A stretch of DNA of 64,000 bases from Gemmatimonadaceae bacterium (GCA_025934775.1 JAICWO010000007.1:124001-188000), one strand, 5' to 3'. Shown: positions 34,736 through 44,469, counted from the first letter of the stretch. The notes: generated from the sequence alone by a model not told the origin. Made by a program: numbers and translations.

Positions 34736-35566
34736 TCAGGCCGTGTCAGTCGCGGTGTCGATCGCGGCGCGGAGCGAGGCCGCGAGCTTCGCCGCCTGAT
34801 CGACTCCCTCGCCCGCGGCGCGCACGATCGCGCTTCCGACGACGACGCCATCGGCGATGCGTGCCACCGCCGCCGCCTGCTCCGGGCGCGACACGCCAAA
34901 CCCGACCGCGACGGGAAGCGTCGTCGCGCCGCGAAGACGGGCGACCGTCTCTGGAAGCTCGGCCGGCAGATCGTCGCGCACGCCGGTCACGCCAAGGCGG
35001 CTGATGAGATAGACGAAGCCGCTTCCGTGCTCCGCGATCTCGCGCATCCGCGGGGCGGGCGTCGTCGGCGCGACGAGCCGAATGAACGCGAGCGGTCCGT
35101 CGCCGATGCGCGCCTCGAGCTCGGGATCCGACCCGACGGGCAAGTCGGTGACGAGCACCCCGCTGAAGCCGGCCTGGGCGGCGCGGGTGAGCGCGTCGCC
35201 GCCGCCGGCGAGGAGCGGATTCAAATAGCTGAATAACACGAGTGGAATGCCCGGCCGCGCGCGCTGCACCAGCGCGAGCACGCGATCGAAGTTGACCCCG
35301 AGCTCGAGCGCGCGCTGCGAGCTGGCCTGGATGATCGGACCGTCGGCCATGGGATCGGAGAACGGCAGTCCGAGCTCGATGACGTCGGCGCCGGCCTGCT
35401 CCAGCGCGCCGATCAATGCGACCGTGCGCTCCGGGTCCGGGTGACCGGCCGTGATGTACGGCACGAGCGCGCGCCGCCCGTGCGCCTTGAGCGCGGCGAA
35501 CCGCTCCGCGATCCCGTGCTGCGCCGGGAAGGCCTCAGACGAAATAGTCACCGATCCTGATGCCAT
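34736..35566 (-). CDS. trpA: Tryptophan synthase alpha subunit
   Basis: 276 residues. Cleaves indole-3-glycerol phosphate to indole and glyceraldehyde-3-phosphate and channels indole to TrpB. Catalytic Glu is in ADVIELGLPFSDPMADGP (about 60-77), catalytic Asp in VLVTDLPVG. SRLGVTGVR and VGFGVSRPEQ form the phosphate site. Its start overlaps the HD-GYP gene by 32 bp; that gene and a HEAT protein separate it from trpB. An AT-rich inverted repeat (35219-35234) lies inside. Confidence 0.97.
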   Translation of the reverse strand: MASGSVTISSEAFPAQHGIAERFAALKAHGRRALVPYITAGHPDPERTVALIGALEQAGADVIELGLPFSDPMADGPIIQASSQRALELGVNFDRVLALVQRARPGIPLVLFSYLNPLLAGGGDALTRAAQAGFSGVLVTDLPVGSDPELEARIGDGPLAFIRLVAPTTPAPRMREIAEHGSGFVYLISRLGVTGVRDDLPAELPETVARLRGATTLPVAVGFGVSRPEQAAAVARIADGVVVGSAIVRAAGEGVDQAAKLAASLRAAIDTATDTA

Positions 35567-37016
35567 ACCGCTCGGGATTCTCGGTCTTGATGATCGTACG
35601 GAGGTACACGCCCTCCGCGCTCTGGTCGGCGAGATCGACGAGCTCGCCCGGATAGACGACGTTGCCCTGCGCGTCGCTGATCACACGCACGATCGGCCGC
35701 GAGAGCATGTCCTGGATCGGATTGACGGCGTGCACGATGCCCAGCTCGAACGTGTCGAGGACGACGAGCGTGCCGACCGGATAGATGCCGGTGAGGTTGA
35801 TGAAGGCCTTCACGATCACCGGGTCCATGCCGCGCCGCGGATTGTCGCGCATCTCGAGCATGACCTGCGCGGGCGTGAACGGCACGGTCTGGTACGCGCG
35901 CCGCGACGTCGCCGCGTCGAAGCCGTCGGCGATCGCGACGATCTTGCTGAACATGCTGAGCTGCCGCTCGCGAATCGGCCGCGGGTAGCCCGTGAGGTCG
36001 CGCTTCATGTGATGCTCGTGCGCCACGACCATGGCGCGATACGGCAGCTCCTGCGCGCCGCGCACCTGGAAGAGCGCCAGCACCCCGAGCCACGGATGCG
36101 ACGCGATGAGCCGCCATTCCTCGTCGGTGAGGCCGCCCGACTTGTTCAGGATGGACTGCGGCACGCGCGACTTCCCGATGTCGTGAAACAGCGCGGCCAT
36201 ACCCAGATCGTATAATTGCAGTTTGCTCAAGCCGAGGCGCTTGCCGAGCGCCACGGAGAAGATGCAGACGTTCACGCTGTGCGTGAACGTGTACTCGTCG
36301 TAGTCGCGGATGGTCGTCAGGCCGATCAGCGAGGTTTCCTCGTTCAGGATCTGGTCGACGATCCCCTGCACCACGCGCTTGATCTTCTTGATGTTGGGGC
36401 TGCCGCCCATCCGGACCGATGACATCAGATCGCGCGTCGCCGCGATCGACTGCGCGTACGTGCGCTTGGCGCGCTCCTTGGCCTTTTCCTTGTTGCCTTC
36501 GCCCTGCTCCGCCTGCGGGGCGAGGGTGAACGCCCGCACGCTCGCCGCCTCGAGCTTTGCCATGAGCTGCGCCAGACGCTCGGCGGGATCGTCCGAGCCG
36601 GGCGCTTGGAGCAGCGACAGGAAGACGAGCCAGTCCTTTGGCGCCACGCCGTCCGCCACGGTGAGCGTGCCGATGCCGGCGGCGCGAAATAGTGACAGAA
36701 GGTGACTAAAGCTCGCGAAGTTGTCGAGGTCGAGGCGGAGCCGCGTCTGGTTCACGAAGATGAACTCGCCCGACATCCGGAGCTCGAGCTCCCCTTCGCT
36801 CGTCAGCATCTCCTGTGCGTGGTTCGTGACTTCGGCGAGCGCCTTCTGAACCGCGGCGTTCTCGACCGGGTACAGCTTCACCGCGCGCAACGCACCGTAG
36901 GTCGCGAAAATGAGATGCCGCCCGGCGCGGCGTACGTACGAGTCGCTCGACGGCTCTCCGGGATTCATTCCCGAGCTGGAACGCTGGGCCGACGCCGGCG
37001 TGCGCGGCGCGGTCAT
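35535..37016 (-). CDS. HD-GYP domain phosphohydrolase (predicted c-di-GMP phosphodiesterase)
   Basis: 493 residues from ATG 37016 (ATGA overlap with the HEAT gene). The first ~270 residues form a helical domain without a recognised family: it starts [16 protein letters not shown], then MSGEFIFVNQTRLRLDLDNF and LMAKLEAASVRAFTL. The HD-GYP core follows with THSVNV, FHDIGK, ASHPW, VAHEHH, TGYPR and IADGFDAATSRR, so the metal ligands and GYP signature are present. A C-terminal domain (GTLVVLDTFELGIVHAVNP ...) is typical of this subgroup. It probably degrades c-di-GMP. The setting inside the trp run is unusual. Confidence 0.88.
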   Translation of the reverse strand: MTAPRTPASAQRSSSGMNPGEPSSDSYVRRAGRHLIFATYGALRAVKLYPVENAAVQKALAEVTNHAQEMLTSEGELELRMSGEFIFVNQTRLRLDLDNFASFSHLLSLFRAAGIGTLTVADGVAPKDWLVFLSLLQAPGSDDPAERLAQLMAKLEAASVRAFTLAPQAEQGEGNKEKAKERAKRTYAQSIAATRDLMSSVRMGGSPNIKKIKRVVQGIVDQILNEETSLIGLTTIRDYDEYTFTHSVNVCIFSVALGKRLGLSKLQLYDLGMAALFHDIGKSRVPQSILNKSGGLTDEEWRLIASHPWLGVLALFQVRGAQELPYRAMVVAHEHHMKRDLTGYPRPIRERQLSMFSKIVAIADGFDAATSRRAYQTVPFTPAQVMLEMRDNPRRGMDPVIVKAFINLTGIYPVGTLVVLDTFELGIVHAVNPIQDMLSRPIVRVISDAQGNVVYPGELVDLADQSAEGVYLRTIIKTENPERYGIRIGDYFV

Positions 37017-38737
37017 ACGCCCGGCCCACGCAGCGCGCGATTCACCGCGTTCCGCACGACGATGTCCTTCTCGGACGAGGCCTTGCGCAGCGCGTCGATC
37101 GCCTTGGGCGTCGCGATGCGGCCGAGTGCCACCGCGGCGCACGCGCGCACGTCGGGGTCCTCGCGTCGGCCGAGGAATCCCTTGCCGTTGAGGATGGAGT
37201 CGAGGTAGCTCACGCCGGCGTCGCCGCAGAGCGAGCCGTACCCCTCGAAGAAACACATCTTCTCGGTGAGATCCGCGTCACGAATGGCTTTGCCTTTCAC
37301 CGCCGCGTCGAGGCGCGCGAGCGCTGGACGGTAGGCGCGCGACGTGAGTGCGCGCACGGCGGTCATGCGCACCTCGCGGTCGCCATCATCGATCGCCCGT
37401 TCGAGCGCTTGCAGCGCGCCGGGCGACGCGATCTCGGTCAGCGCCTGCACGGCGATCTGGCGGCGCGCCAGCTCGGGCTCGCTCAGAATCTTGCTGAGCG
37501 CGAGGACGGCCGCCTGCGCCTTGAGCGCGCCCGCGCGGCGGATCGCCTCGGACGAAACCTCGCGCTCGGGAGATTGCACGAGCCGCACGAGCTCCGCGGT
37601 ATTCGCCGCTGCGAGTCGTCCCGCGGCCGCCTCGAGCAGCGGCCGCAGGCGCTCGTTCTGAATCCTGTTCAACCAGAGGAAGACCGGCGCGAGCGCCGCC
37701 GGTCGGAGTTGGTCGAACAGCTCGACGAGCTCCGGCTGCGGGGGGAGTGTGGGCGCCTCGTCGAGCGCCTGGAGCATCTGCGAGAGCACGTCGGCCGCGC
37801 TGAGCCGATCGGGCAACTGCGAGAGGCGCTGCCGTTGTTCCTCGGTGAGATCCGGGGCGCGCTGCACCGCCACCTGCGATTCGCGCAGCATTGCCGCCAC
37901 GCCGCGAAAGTGCGTCGCGGTGAGCAGGTACAGCATCGTCGTGTGCAGGTCGTCGAGCACTTCGCTCCGGATCTCCGGATCGGACTGTGCTTCGAAGATG
38001 TCGAGCAGCCCCGAGACGACGTTGAGCCGCAGATCCTGTTGATACTCGCGGGCGATCTCGTCCTGGATGTAGGTGATCTCGCGCTCGTCCAGGAAATAGA
38101 GCGTCGCGTCGAAATCCGACATGTTGACGATGCCGCCGGCGCGCGACTCCTCCACCGCTTCATGCGTCGCGCGCTGCACATCGCCGGCGCTCGCCGGGTT
38201 GGCATCGGTGCCGTCCGCGAGCTCTCCGCCGCCACCCTCCTGCAGGAGATCGACGTACTTGTAGGTGAGCGTCAAAAAATCCGCCTCCCAGAGCATCGTG
38301 ACGAGATCGTCTTCGTCGGGCGATGCTTTCCGGGCGCGCTTGATGATCTCGAGGAGCTTCACGACTTCGCTCTCCTCGAATCCTTTCATGATCTTGATCT
38401 CGCGTACGCCGTCCTTGTAGAACAGCCACGCGAGATTGTCGGTCGATTTCGCCGCGGTGTTCGCGTCACGGCCAACCGGCGTGCCGTACCATTGCAGCTC
38501 GCTCTCGCCGATCGTGAGCGGCAGCTCGTCGGTCTCCTCCCAGACGGCCGCAAACGCCGCGCGGAGCACGTCGAGCGCGCCGCGGTAGATCGGATTGTTC
38601 GGCAAGTAGAGCTGCTGCGCCCGGGCCGCCTTGACGATCAGGCGGAGCACTTCCTCGACCGGAGCCGGCGCGAACGGCGGCTCCTGCGGCTCCGACTCCC
38701 GTGCTGGCCCGGACAGGTGCGGAGACGGGGAGGTCAC
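37013..38737 (-). CDS. HEAT-repeat protein of unknown function
   Basis: 574 residues, soluble and helical. A conserved-looking N-terminal region ([20 protein letters not shown], about 31-50) is shared in style with the N-terminal domain of the adjacent HD-GYP protein. A long helical middle follows. The C-terminal half (from about 390) carries HEAT units: [40 protein letters not shown] and [20 protein letters not shown]. It is coupled to trpB upstream and the HD-GYP gene downstream by 4-bp overlaps. Likely a scaffold or regulator working with the HD-GYP protein. Confidence 0.75.
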   Translation of the reverse strand: MTSPSPHLSGPARESEPQEPPFAPAPVEEVLRLIVKAARAQQLYLPNNPIYRGALDVLRAAFAAVWEETDELPLTIGESELQWYGTPVGRDANTAAKSTDNLAWLFYKDGVREIKIMKGFEESEVVKLLEIIKRARKASPDEDDLVTMLWEADFLTLTYKYVDLLQEGGGGELADGTDANPASAGDVQRATHEAVEESRAGGIVNMSDFDATLYFLDEREITYIQDEIAREYQQDLRLNVVSGLLDIFEAQSDPEIRSEVLDDLHTTMLYLLTATHFRGVAAMLRESQVAVQRAPDLTEEQRQRLSQLPDRLSAADVLSQMLQALDEAPTLPPQPELVELFDQLRPAALAPVFLWLNRIQNERLRPLLEAAAGRLAAANTAELVRLVQSPEREVSSEAIRRAGALKAQAAVLALSKILSEPELARRQIAVQALTEIASPGALQALERAIDDGDREVRMTAVRALTSRAYRPALARLDAAVKGKAIRDADLTEKMCFFEGYGSLCGDAGVSYLDSILNGKGFLGRREDPDVRACAAVALGRIATPKAIDALRKASSEKDIVVRNAVNRALRGPGV

Positions 38738-39918
38738 GATCCGAAGATATTCATTTGACTGACTTGCGCCACATCCTTGTCCCCGCGACCGCTCACGCAG
38801 AGCAGCACGGGTTCATCGCGCTTCCACCGGCCCTTTTGTGACGCGATCCAGGCCACGGCATGCGCGGTCTCCAGTGCCGGGATGATGCCTTCCAACCGGC
38901 TGAGCAGCTGGAAGCCGCGAAGCGCTTCGTCATCCGTTACGGAGACGTACTCCGCGCGCCCGGTCTCCTTGAGATACGAGTGCTCGGGTCCCACGCCGGG
39001 ATAGTCGAGACCCGCCGAGATGGAATGCGCGGGATGCACTTGCCCGTGGTCGTCTTGTAAGAGATAGCTCATGGAGCCGTGGAGCACCCCGGGGCGGCCG
39101 CGCGACAGCGACGCCGAATGCAGTCCGCTGTCGAGCCCCTGGCCCGCCGCTTCGACGCCGACCAGCTCCACCTCGGCGTCGGGCACGAACTCGTGGAACG
39201 CGCCCATGGCGTTGGAGCCGCCGCCGACGCACGCCACGACGGTCTTCGGGAGGCGTCCGGCCTGCGCCAGCATCTGCGCGCGCGCCTCGCGGCTGATCAC
39301 CGACTGTAAGTCGCGCACCATTCTCGGGTAGGGCGCCGGGCCAACCACCGAGCCGATGATGTAGTAGGTGTCGTTGACGTTCGTGACCCAATCGCGAATC
39401 GCTTCGGTCGTCGCGTCTTTGAGCGTGCGCGTGCCGCTCGACACGCCGACGACCGTTGCCCCCATGAGGCGCATGCGGAAGACGTTCAGCTCCTGCCGCC
39501 GCATGTCCTCCTCGCCCATGTAGACGACGCACTGGAGCCCGAACCGCGCGCACACCGTCGCCGTCGCCACGCCGTGCTGTCCCGCGCCCGTCTCGGCGAT
39601 GATGCGCGTCTTCCCCATGCGGCGCGCGAGCAGCACCTGGCCCACGGTGTTGTTGATCTTGTGCGCGCCGGTGTGATTGAGATCCTCCCGCTTGAGCCAC
39701 ACCGTCGCGCCGACGTGCTCCGAGAATCTCGGAGCGTCGCTCAACGCCGACGGCCGTCCGACATACGTGCGCAGCATGTGCTCGAGCTCCGCGTTGAACG
39801 CGGGGTCGAGACGTGCGGCGTCGTACGCGCGCTCCAACTCGTCGATGGCGGGGATGAGCGTCTCGGGCACGTACCGCCCGCCGAAAATTCCGAACCGATC
39901 CGTTTGCGCTGTGGTCAT
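38734..39918 (-). CDS. trpB: Tryptophan synthase beta subunit
   Basis: 394 residues, PLP enzyme condensing indole with serine. The PLP lysine is Lys87 in [19 protein letters not shown], the phosphate loop [12 protein letters not shown] and the terminal SGRGDKD match the main TrpB1 family. It begins 4 bp inside the trpF stop, and the HEAT gene overlaps its own stop, so translation is coupled along the operon. Confidence 0.98.
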   Translation of the reverse strand: MTTAQTDRFGIFGGRYVPETLIPAIDELERAYDAARLDPAFNAELEHMLRTYVGRPSALSDAPRFSEHVGATVWLKREDLNHTGAHKINNTVGQVLLARRMGKTRIIAETGAGQHGVATATVCARFGLQCVVYMGEEDMRRQELNVFRMRLMGATVVGVSSGTRTLKDATTEAIRDWVTNVNDTYYIIGSVVGPAPYPRMVRDLQSVISREARAQMLAQAGRLPKTVVACVGGGSNAMGAFHEFVPDAEVELVGVEAAGQGLDSGLHSASLSRGRPGVLHGSMSYLLQDDHGQVHPAHSISAGLDYPGVGPEHSYLKETGRAEYVSVTDDEALRGFQLLSRLEGIIPALETAHAVAWIASQKGRWKRDEPVLLCVSGRGDKDVAQVSQMNIFGS

Positions 39919-40586
39919 GTGGGCACTGAGGCGTTCAATACCGCGTCGCGAAACGCGCGCATGCGATCATGATCTTTGATGCCAGGCGACCGCTCGACGC
40001 CAGAAGACACGTCCACCACATCGGGCATCAACGAGGCGATCGCGCTGCCGACGTTCTCGGGACGCAGTCCACCGGCAAGTATGATTTGACGATTTTGCCG
40101 CACTTCTGCCACTCGCGCCGCGAGCTCGTTCCACGGAAGCGACACGCCCGTGCCTCCCAGCGACCCGGGCACGTATGCGTCGAGCAGCAAACCGTCGCCG
40201 AGCCGCGCGAGTTCCGCCGCAGCGTCCGGGAGGTCGCCGCCGCTCACCCGAAGCACCGGCCAGATCGCCCCCGCGAAGTGCGCCCGCAGCTCGGACATGC
40301 GTCCCGGATTCGCGTCGGCGTGTAGCTGCACCACGCTGAGCGACAGCGCGCGCGCGGCCTGCCCAATCTCCTCCGCCGTCTGATCCGCAAAGACGCCGAC
40401 CCGCTGCACGCCGATCGGAACGTCGGCGAGTACGGCGCGCGCGCAATCCACCGTGAGCATGCGCGGTCCGCCGGCGAAGATCACTCCCACGTACGCGGCG
40501 CCGAGGGCCGCCGCCTGTCGCGCATCCTCGGCGCGGGTCAGGCCGCAGAACTTGATCTCAACCGCCACGCGGCACTCGCGGAACAT
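39915..40586 (-). CDS. trpF: Phosphoribosylanthranilate isomerase
   Basis: 223 residues, TIM barrel of the tryptophan pathway. It begins with [20 protein letters not shown] (catalytic Cys). [16 protein letters not shown] and [11 protein letters not shown] are present. ATG 40586 is used; a GTG at 40568 would shorten it by six residues and reduce the overlap with trpC from 29 to 11 bp. It lies between trpC and trpB. Confidence 0.96.
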   Translation of the reverse strand: MFRECRVAVEIKFCGLTRAEDARQAAALGAAYVGVIFAGGPRMLTVDCARAVLADVPIGVQRVGVFADQTAEEIGQAARALSLSVVQLHADANPGRMSELRAHFAGAIWPVLRVSGGDLPDAAAELARLGDGLLLDAYVPGSLGGTGVSLPWNELAARVAEVRQNRQIILAGGLRPENVGSAIASLMPDVVDVSSGVERSPGIKDHDRMRAFRDAVLNASVPT

Positions 40587-41379
40587 TGGCCAACGACCGA
40601 ACCACTGCCGTCGGATCCGTCGACGCTGAGATCACCGATCCGACGAGCACCGCGTCCGCACCAGCCTGCGCCACTCGCTCGATGTCCGACCGGTGCGAGA
40701 CGCCGCTCTCCGCGATCGCCACGATCTCCGACGGAATTTGAGCGAGCAGGCGCTCCGCTCGATGTGGGTCGATCTCGAGCGTTTCCAGATTCCGGTTGTT
40801 GATCCCGATGACGCGCGCACCCGCGTCGAGCGCGCGTGCAAGCTCCTCTTCATCGCGGATCTCGACGAGCACCTCGAATGCGAGGTCGCGCGCGCACTCC
40901 ATCATTCGGCGGAGCTGACCAGGTGCGAGGGCGCGCGCGATCAACAGCGCCGCGGAGGCGCCGATCGCCTTCGCCTCGATCAGTTGTACGGGGCGGACGT
41001 GAAAATCCTTCTTGAGCACGGGCACCCGAACCGCCGCGCGAACATCGACCAGATCCTGCACGGAGCCGCCAAAATGCTCCGGCTCCGTGAGCACGGAGAT
41101 CGCCGCCGCACCGCCGTCGACGTAGGCACGCGCCTGACCGGGCGCGGTGATGCTTGGATTGATCGAGCCCTTTGAAGGCGATCGCCGCTTGATCTCCGCG
41201 ATCAGACCCACCCTCGTGCCGCGCAACGCGTCGCCGAACGACGGCGCGCCGGATGCCGTGCCTGCCTGCGCGACGAGCTCGGCTTCACGAGACGACAATG
41301 CGTCGGCGCGCCGCTCGGCTTCCGAGACGATCCTGCCGAGAGTGCCGCCGGGCGGTGTCCAGGTGGGAGATGCTTGCAC
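40558..41379 (-). CDS. trpC: Indole-3-glycerol phosphate synthase
   Basis: 273 residues from GTG 41379, a start fixed by the strong AAGAAGGA five bases upstream. A longer GTG form from 41442 would run through the lexA-trpC control region. Catalytic segments: AEIKRRSPSKG (catalytic Lys), VLKKDFHV and GINNRNLETLEID. It closes carboxyphenylamino-deoxyribulose-5-phosphate to indole-glycerol phosphate. It is the first gene of the trpC-F-B-HEAT-HDGYP-A run and is divergent from lexA. Confidence 0.96.
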   Translation of the reverse strand: MQASPTWTPPGGTLGRIVSEAERRADALSSREAELVAQAGTASGAPSFGDALRGTRVGLIAEIKRRSPSKGSINPSITAPGQARAYVDGGAAAISVLTEPEHFGGSVQDLVDVRAAVRVPVLKKDFHVRPVQLIEAKAIGASAALLIARALAPGQLRRMMECARDLAFEVLVEIRDEEELARALDAGARVIGINNRNLETLEIDPHRAERLLAQIPSEIVAIAESGVSHRSDIERVAQAGADAVLVGSVISASTDPTAVVRSLANVPRVPRGG

Positions 41380-41384
41380 TTCGG

Positions 41385-41392
41385 TCCTTCTT
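41385..41392 (-). promoter_or_regulatory. Ribosome binding site deciding the trpC start
   Basis: Minus-strand AAGAAGGA with a 5-base spacer before GTG 41379. It selects this start over the upstream in-frame GTG at 41442. Confidence 0.75.
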
Positions 41393-41397
41393 CGGAT

Positions 41398-41426
41398 ATC
41401 GTAGTATTCGGGGCTTATTCGGGCAA
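41398..41426 (-). promoter_or_regulatory. Candidate trpC promoter overlapping direct repeats
   Basis: Minus-strand TTGCCC (41426-41421), 17-base spacer, TACGAT (41403-41398). The plus-strand direct repeats TATTCGGGG (41405-41413) and TATTCGGG (41416-41423), 11 bp apart, fall between and over these boxes, with a third TTCGGG at 41455-41460. They are operator-like, shared by trpC and lexA. Confidence 0.45.
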
Positions 41427-41468
41427 CATTCCCCGTCGCCACAACTCGTACCCTTTTCGGGTCAGCTC

Positions 41469-42077
41469 ATGCCGCTCACGAAGCGTCAACGCGAAATACT
41501 AAACTACCTCACGGCATACTCGGAGCAAAACGGCTTCGCGCCGAGCTTCGAGGAGATCGCCGAGAACTTCAGTTACAACTCGCTCGCGACCGTGCACGAG
41601 CACCTCACCAATCTCGAGCGCAAAGGCTACATCAAACGCAGCTACAACGAGAGCCGCGCGATCGAGATCCTGCCGAGTGAGGCGTCGCCGCGGGCGATCG
41701 AGCTGCCGCTACTCGGCACCGTCGCCGCCGGCATCCCCATCGAGGCCCTCGAGCACAACGAGACCCTGTGTGTGCCCGACGCGATGGTAGGCCGGAGCGG
41801 CAACCATTACGTGCTTCGCGTCCGCGGCAACTCGATGGTCGATGAGCAGATCCGCGACGGCGACTTCGTCGTGGTGACCGAGCGGCAGCGGGCGGACAAC
41901 GGCGAGATGGTCATCGCGCTCGTCAACGGCACGTCAGCGACGGTCAAGAAATTCTATCGCGAGCGCGACGGCCGCATTCGTCTACAGCCGGCGAACGAGA
42001 CCATGCAGCCGATCTACGTGCACGAAAACGACGTGACGATTCAGGGAATCGTCGTCGGAGTGTTGCGGCGCTACTGA
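41469..42077 (+). CDS. lexA: LexA repressor (SOS regulator, S24 autoprotease)
   Basis: 202 residues from ATG 41469. N-terminal winged helix (LTKRQREILNYLTAYSEQNG, then SLATVHEHLTNLERKGYIKR). Cleavage bond Ala87-Gly88 (TVAAGIP); catalytic Ser122 (RGNSMVD) and Lys160 (TSATVKKFY). It represses DNA-damage genes and self-cleaves with RecA. A frame continues upstream without stop but overlaps trpC and has no LexA similarity. It is divergent from trpC and overlaps trpD by 7 bp at its 3' end. No GAAC-N4-GTTC box lies upstream; TTCGGG repeats may serve instead. Confidence 0.94.
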   Translation: MPLTKRQREILNYLTAYSEQNGFAPSFEEIAENFSYNSLATVHEHLTNLERKGYIKRSYNESRAIEILPSEASPRAIELPLLGTVAAGIPIEALEHNETLCVPDAMVGRSGNHYVLRVRGNSMVDEQIRDGDFVVVTERQRADNGEMVIALVNGTSATVKKFYRERDGRIRLQPANETMQPIYVHENDVTIQGIVVGVLRRY

Positions 42078-43120
42078 GCGCCGGTCCGGGCGAACGCCAC
42101 GCGAAGCCGGTCGAGCGCAACGAGTCCCGCGCCTGACGCGATCGCGTCGCGCGCCGCTTCGACGCCTTCGTCGTAGCTTCGCGCGGCGCCGCTTACATAA
42201 AACGCAGCCGCCGCATTGAGCACGACGGCCGCATTCGCTGGTTCCGTCGCTTCGCCACGCAGGGCGCGCATCACAGTGCCGGCATTCTCGGCGGGCGGCC
42301 CCCCAGCAATCTGTTCAGGCGTGCCGCCGCCGAAGCCGAAACGTGCCGGGTCGATCGTCCACTCACGCATCGCGCCATCGACGATCTCGACGACCTCTGA
42401 CGGGACGAACGGCGAGATCTCGTCCATGCCGGCACCATGCACGACGAGCGCGTGCACGCTCTCGAGCTCGCGCAACGCGCCCGCGATCAGCGGAACGCGG
42501 CGCGGATCCGAGACGCCGACCACCTGACGCCCCGCGCGCGCCGGATTGGCGAGCGGTCCGACGAGATTCATGATTGTCTGAACGCCGAGCTCGCGACGCA
42601 CCGGTCCGACGTGGCGCATTGCCGGGTGCATGAGCGGCGCGAACATGAACACGATCCCCGCATCGCGGAGCGCGGCCTCCATCACGTGCACTGGCGCATC
42701 GATGGAAACGCCGAGCGCCTCGAGGACGTCGGCGCTGCCGCACTGCGTGGTATAGCTGCGGTTGCCATGCTTGGCGACGCGAATGCCGGCGCCGGCGGCA
42801 AGAAGCGCGGCGGCGGTCGAGATGTTGAACGTGTTGATCGTGCCGCCGCCCGTGCCGCACGTGTCGACGAGGCCGTCCGGGTCATCGGCATGAAGCTCGA
42901 CCATCGCCTTGCGAAAGGCGCGGACGACGGCCGCGAGCTCGATGGGCGTCTCGCCTTTCACACGGAGGCCGATCAGGAGCGCGGCGATCTGCGCGGGGGT
43001 GCCGTCGCCGGCGAGCACCACGGAAAACGCGGCGGTGAGCGCGTCCGGATCCGGCGGCTCGCCTGCCGCGAGCTGCTTCACGGTGGCGAGAAGTGCGTTG
43101 GGGGCGGAACTAGTGGACAC
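42071..43120 (-). CDS. trpD: Anthranilate phosphoribosyltransferase
   Basis: 349 residues from GTG 43120, just inside the 3' end of the GAF gene (11-bp overlap). It joins PRPP and anthranilate in tryptophan synthesis. Signature DTCGTGGGTINTFNISTAAA is at about 83-102. KHGNRSYTTQCGSADVLEAL and RRELGVQTIMNLVGPLANP confirm the family. It is separated from trpC by the oppositely oriented lexA, so it belongs to another transcript. The trpE/trpG anthranilate synthase genes are not in the window. Confidence 0.95.
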   Translation of the reverse strand: MSTSSAPNALLATVKQLAAGEPPDPDALTAAFSVVLAGDGTPAQIAALLIGLRVKGETPIELAAVVRAFRKAMVELHADDPDGLVDTCGTGGGTINTFNISTAAALLAAGAGIRVAKHGNRSYTTQCGSADVLEALGVSIDAPVHVMEAALRDAGIVFMFAPLMHPAMRHVGPVRRELGVQTIMNLVGPLANPARAGRQVVGVSDPRRVPLIAGALRELESVHALVVHGAGMDEISPFVPSEVVEIVDGAMREWTIDPARFGFGGGTPEQIAGGPPAENAGTVMRALRGEATEPANAAVVLNAAAAFYVSGAARSYDEGVEAARDAIASGAGLVALDRLRVAFARTGAQ

Positions 43121-44411
43121 TGAGTGCTTCGACGAGTCGTTCGGGCAGGCGCGCGTTGGAGGCGACGAGTGCGATGACGAGGCCGAGCAGCCGCACGCGG
43201 TCGACGTCTTCTTCCACGAATACGCCATGCTGCGCGCGGTTCGCGAGATTCACCACTCCGACCAGCTCGTCGTGATAGATGAGTGGAAAGCTGATGAATG
43301 AGCCGGTCGTAAAATACTGATCGTGGAGAAGCGGGTGCTGCTTGGCCTCTGAGACGTCGCGGACCAGGAGCGGCTCGCGGGACGCCGCCACGCGGCCGGC
43401 GACGCCCTGCCCCATCGCGACCCGGGCGCCTTCGGAGATCCCGGGCGCCACGCCGCGCGCCGCGGCGAGATAGAGCGACTCGCCGTCGGGCGTACGGAGC
43501 ATCAGCGAACAGCGATGCGCGTGCATGTCGTCGCCGACGAGCGAAAGCAGCCCGTCGGCCAACTGCCGGGGATCGTCCGTCGAGGCGTCGAGGGTGAGCA
43601 CACGGTCGATCAAATAGATCGTGCGCGTCTTCTGCCGAAGCCCCTCGCTGCGGCGATGCAACTCGACGTGCGCCTTCTCGAGCTGCTCGACCGCCGAGCT
43701 GATCGTCGCCTCGACCGCGGCGGCGCGCTTGAGCGCGCGCCGGGCATCTTCGTTCGCCTGCGCGAGCTCGCGCTCGAGGGCGAGGTGCCGCGCCGGCGTG
43801 TCGCTGGTCCGCGCGGCGTTCGCGTCGAGCAGGCGCGCCTCGAGCGCCGCGAGGCGGCGTTCGTACTCGTCGTGGACGCGGCCGGTGACGTCCTCCAGCG
43901 TGCGCACCGCCTCCTGGCGGGCGGCCTGCTCGAGGAATCTCACATGAGCAAGCTCGAATAGCGCGATCGCGGGCAGGAACCGCTCCGCCGTGCGCGCGCC
44001 GAACAGCTTGCGCGACTCGTACAGGAGGAGCATCGCGCTCAACGCGCCCTCGTAGCGCAGTCCGCGGATCGTGAGCCATCCGGTCTCGCCGAGGAGCGGA
44101 AGCTGGAGGAGCCGAGCGAACTCGTCGCTCGTGTCGCCAAAGTCCACGAACTGGCCGCCGGCGGCGATCGAGGCGCGCTCGCGCGTGGGCAGGTGGTCGA
44201 ACGTGGTCTCGATCGCGCGGTGCTCGATGCCGGTGCTCCGCACCAGCGCACGGTCGCGCAGCATCCCTTTGCGCTCGTCAAAGGTGACGAACGCGAGCTG
44301 GGCGAACCGGTCGACTTCCGCGAGCGCCTCGCCGAGCGCCTGAAGAGCGGCATCCGGACTGGCGGAGACGGTGAGCGCGTGAGCGAGCGAAGCGAGCGTG
44401 CGCGGCGGCAT
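43110..44411 (-). CDS. GAF-domain protein with a central coiled coil
   Basis: 433 residues from ATG 44411. An N-terminal GAF-like region (LASLAHALTVSASPDAALQA ... FVTFDERKG) is followed by a helical coiled coil (about 165-265: RVHDEYERRLAALEARLLDA, ALERELAQANEDARRALKRA). A second, typical GAF domain then has CSLMLRTPDGESLYLAAARG, GQGVAGRVAASREPLLVRDV and GSFISFPLIYHDELVGVVNL. No kinase, cyclase or DNA-binding output domain is present. A GTG at 44486 would add 25 residues. It overlaps trpD by 11 bp, so a sensor-like gene is coupled to trpD. Ligand unknown. Confidence 0.82.
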   Translation of the reverse strand: MPPRTLASLAHALTVSASPDAALQALGEALAEVDRFAQLAFVTFDERKGMLRDRALVRSTGIEHRAIETTFDHLPTRERASIAAGGQFVDFGDTSDEFARLLQLPLLGETGWLTIRGLRYEGALSAMLLLYESRKLFGARTAERFLPAIALFELAHVRFLEQAARQEAVRTLEDVTGRVHDEYERRLAALEARLLDANAARTSDTPARHLALERELAQANEDARRALKRAAAVEATISSAVEQLEKAHVELHRRSEGLRQKTRTIYLIDRVLTLDASTDDPRQLADGLLSLVGDDMHAHRCSLMLRTPDGESLYLAAARGVAPGISEGARVAMGQGVAGRVAASREPLLVRDVSEAKQHPLLHDQYFTTGSFISFPLIYHDELVGVVNLANRAQHGVFVEEDVDRVRLLGLVIALVASNARLPERLVEALSVH

Positions 44412-44469
44412 CGGAAGGCAATGGCCGCACGCGACGGCGCGCGCGACGCGGCGGAGTTGTCGGCCAAAT

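Noticed and set aside
41380-41468. trp leader peptide or T-box before trpC
   Set aside because: The roughly 90-bp interval has no run of Trp codons and no T-box sequence.
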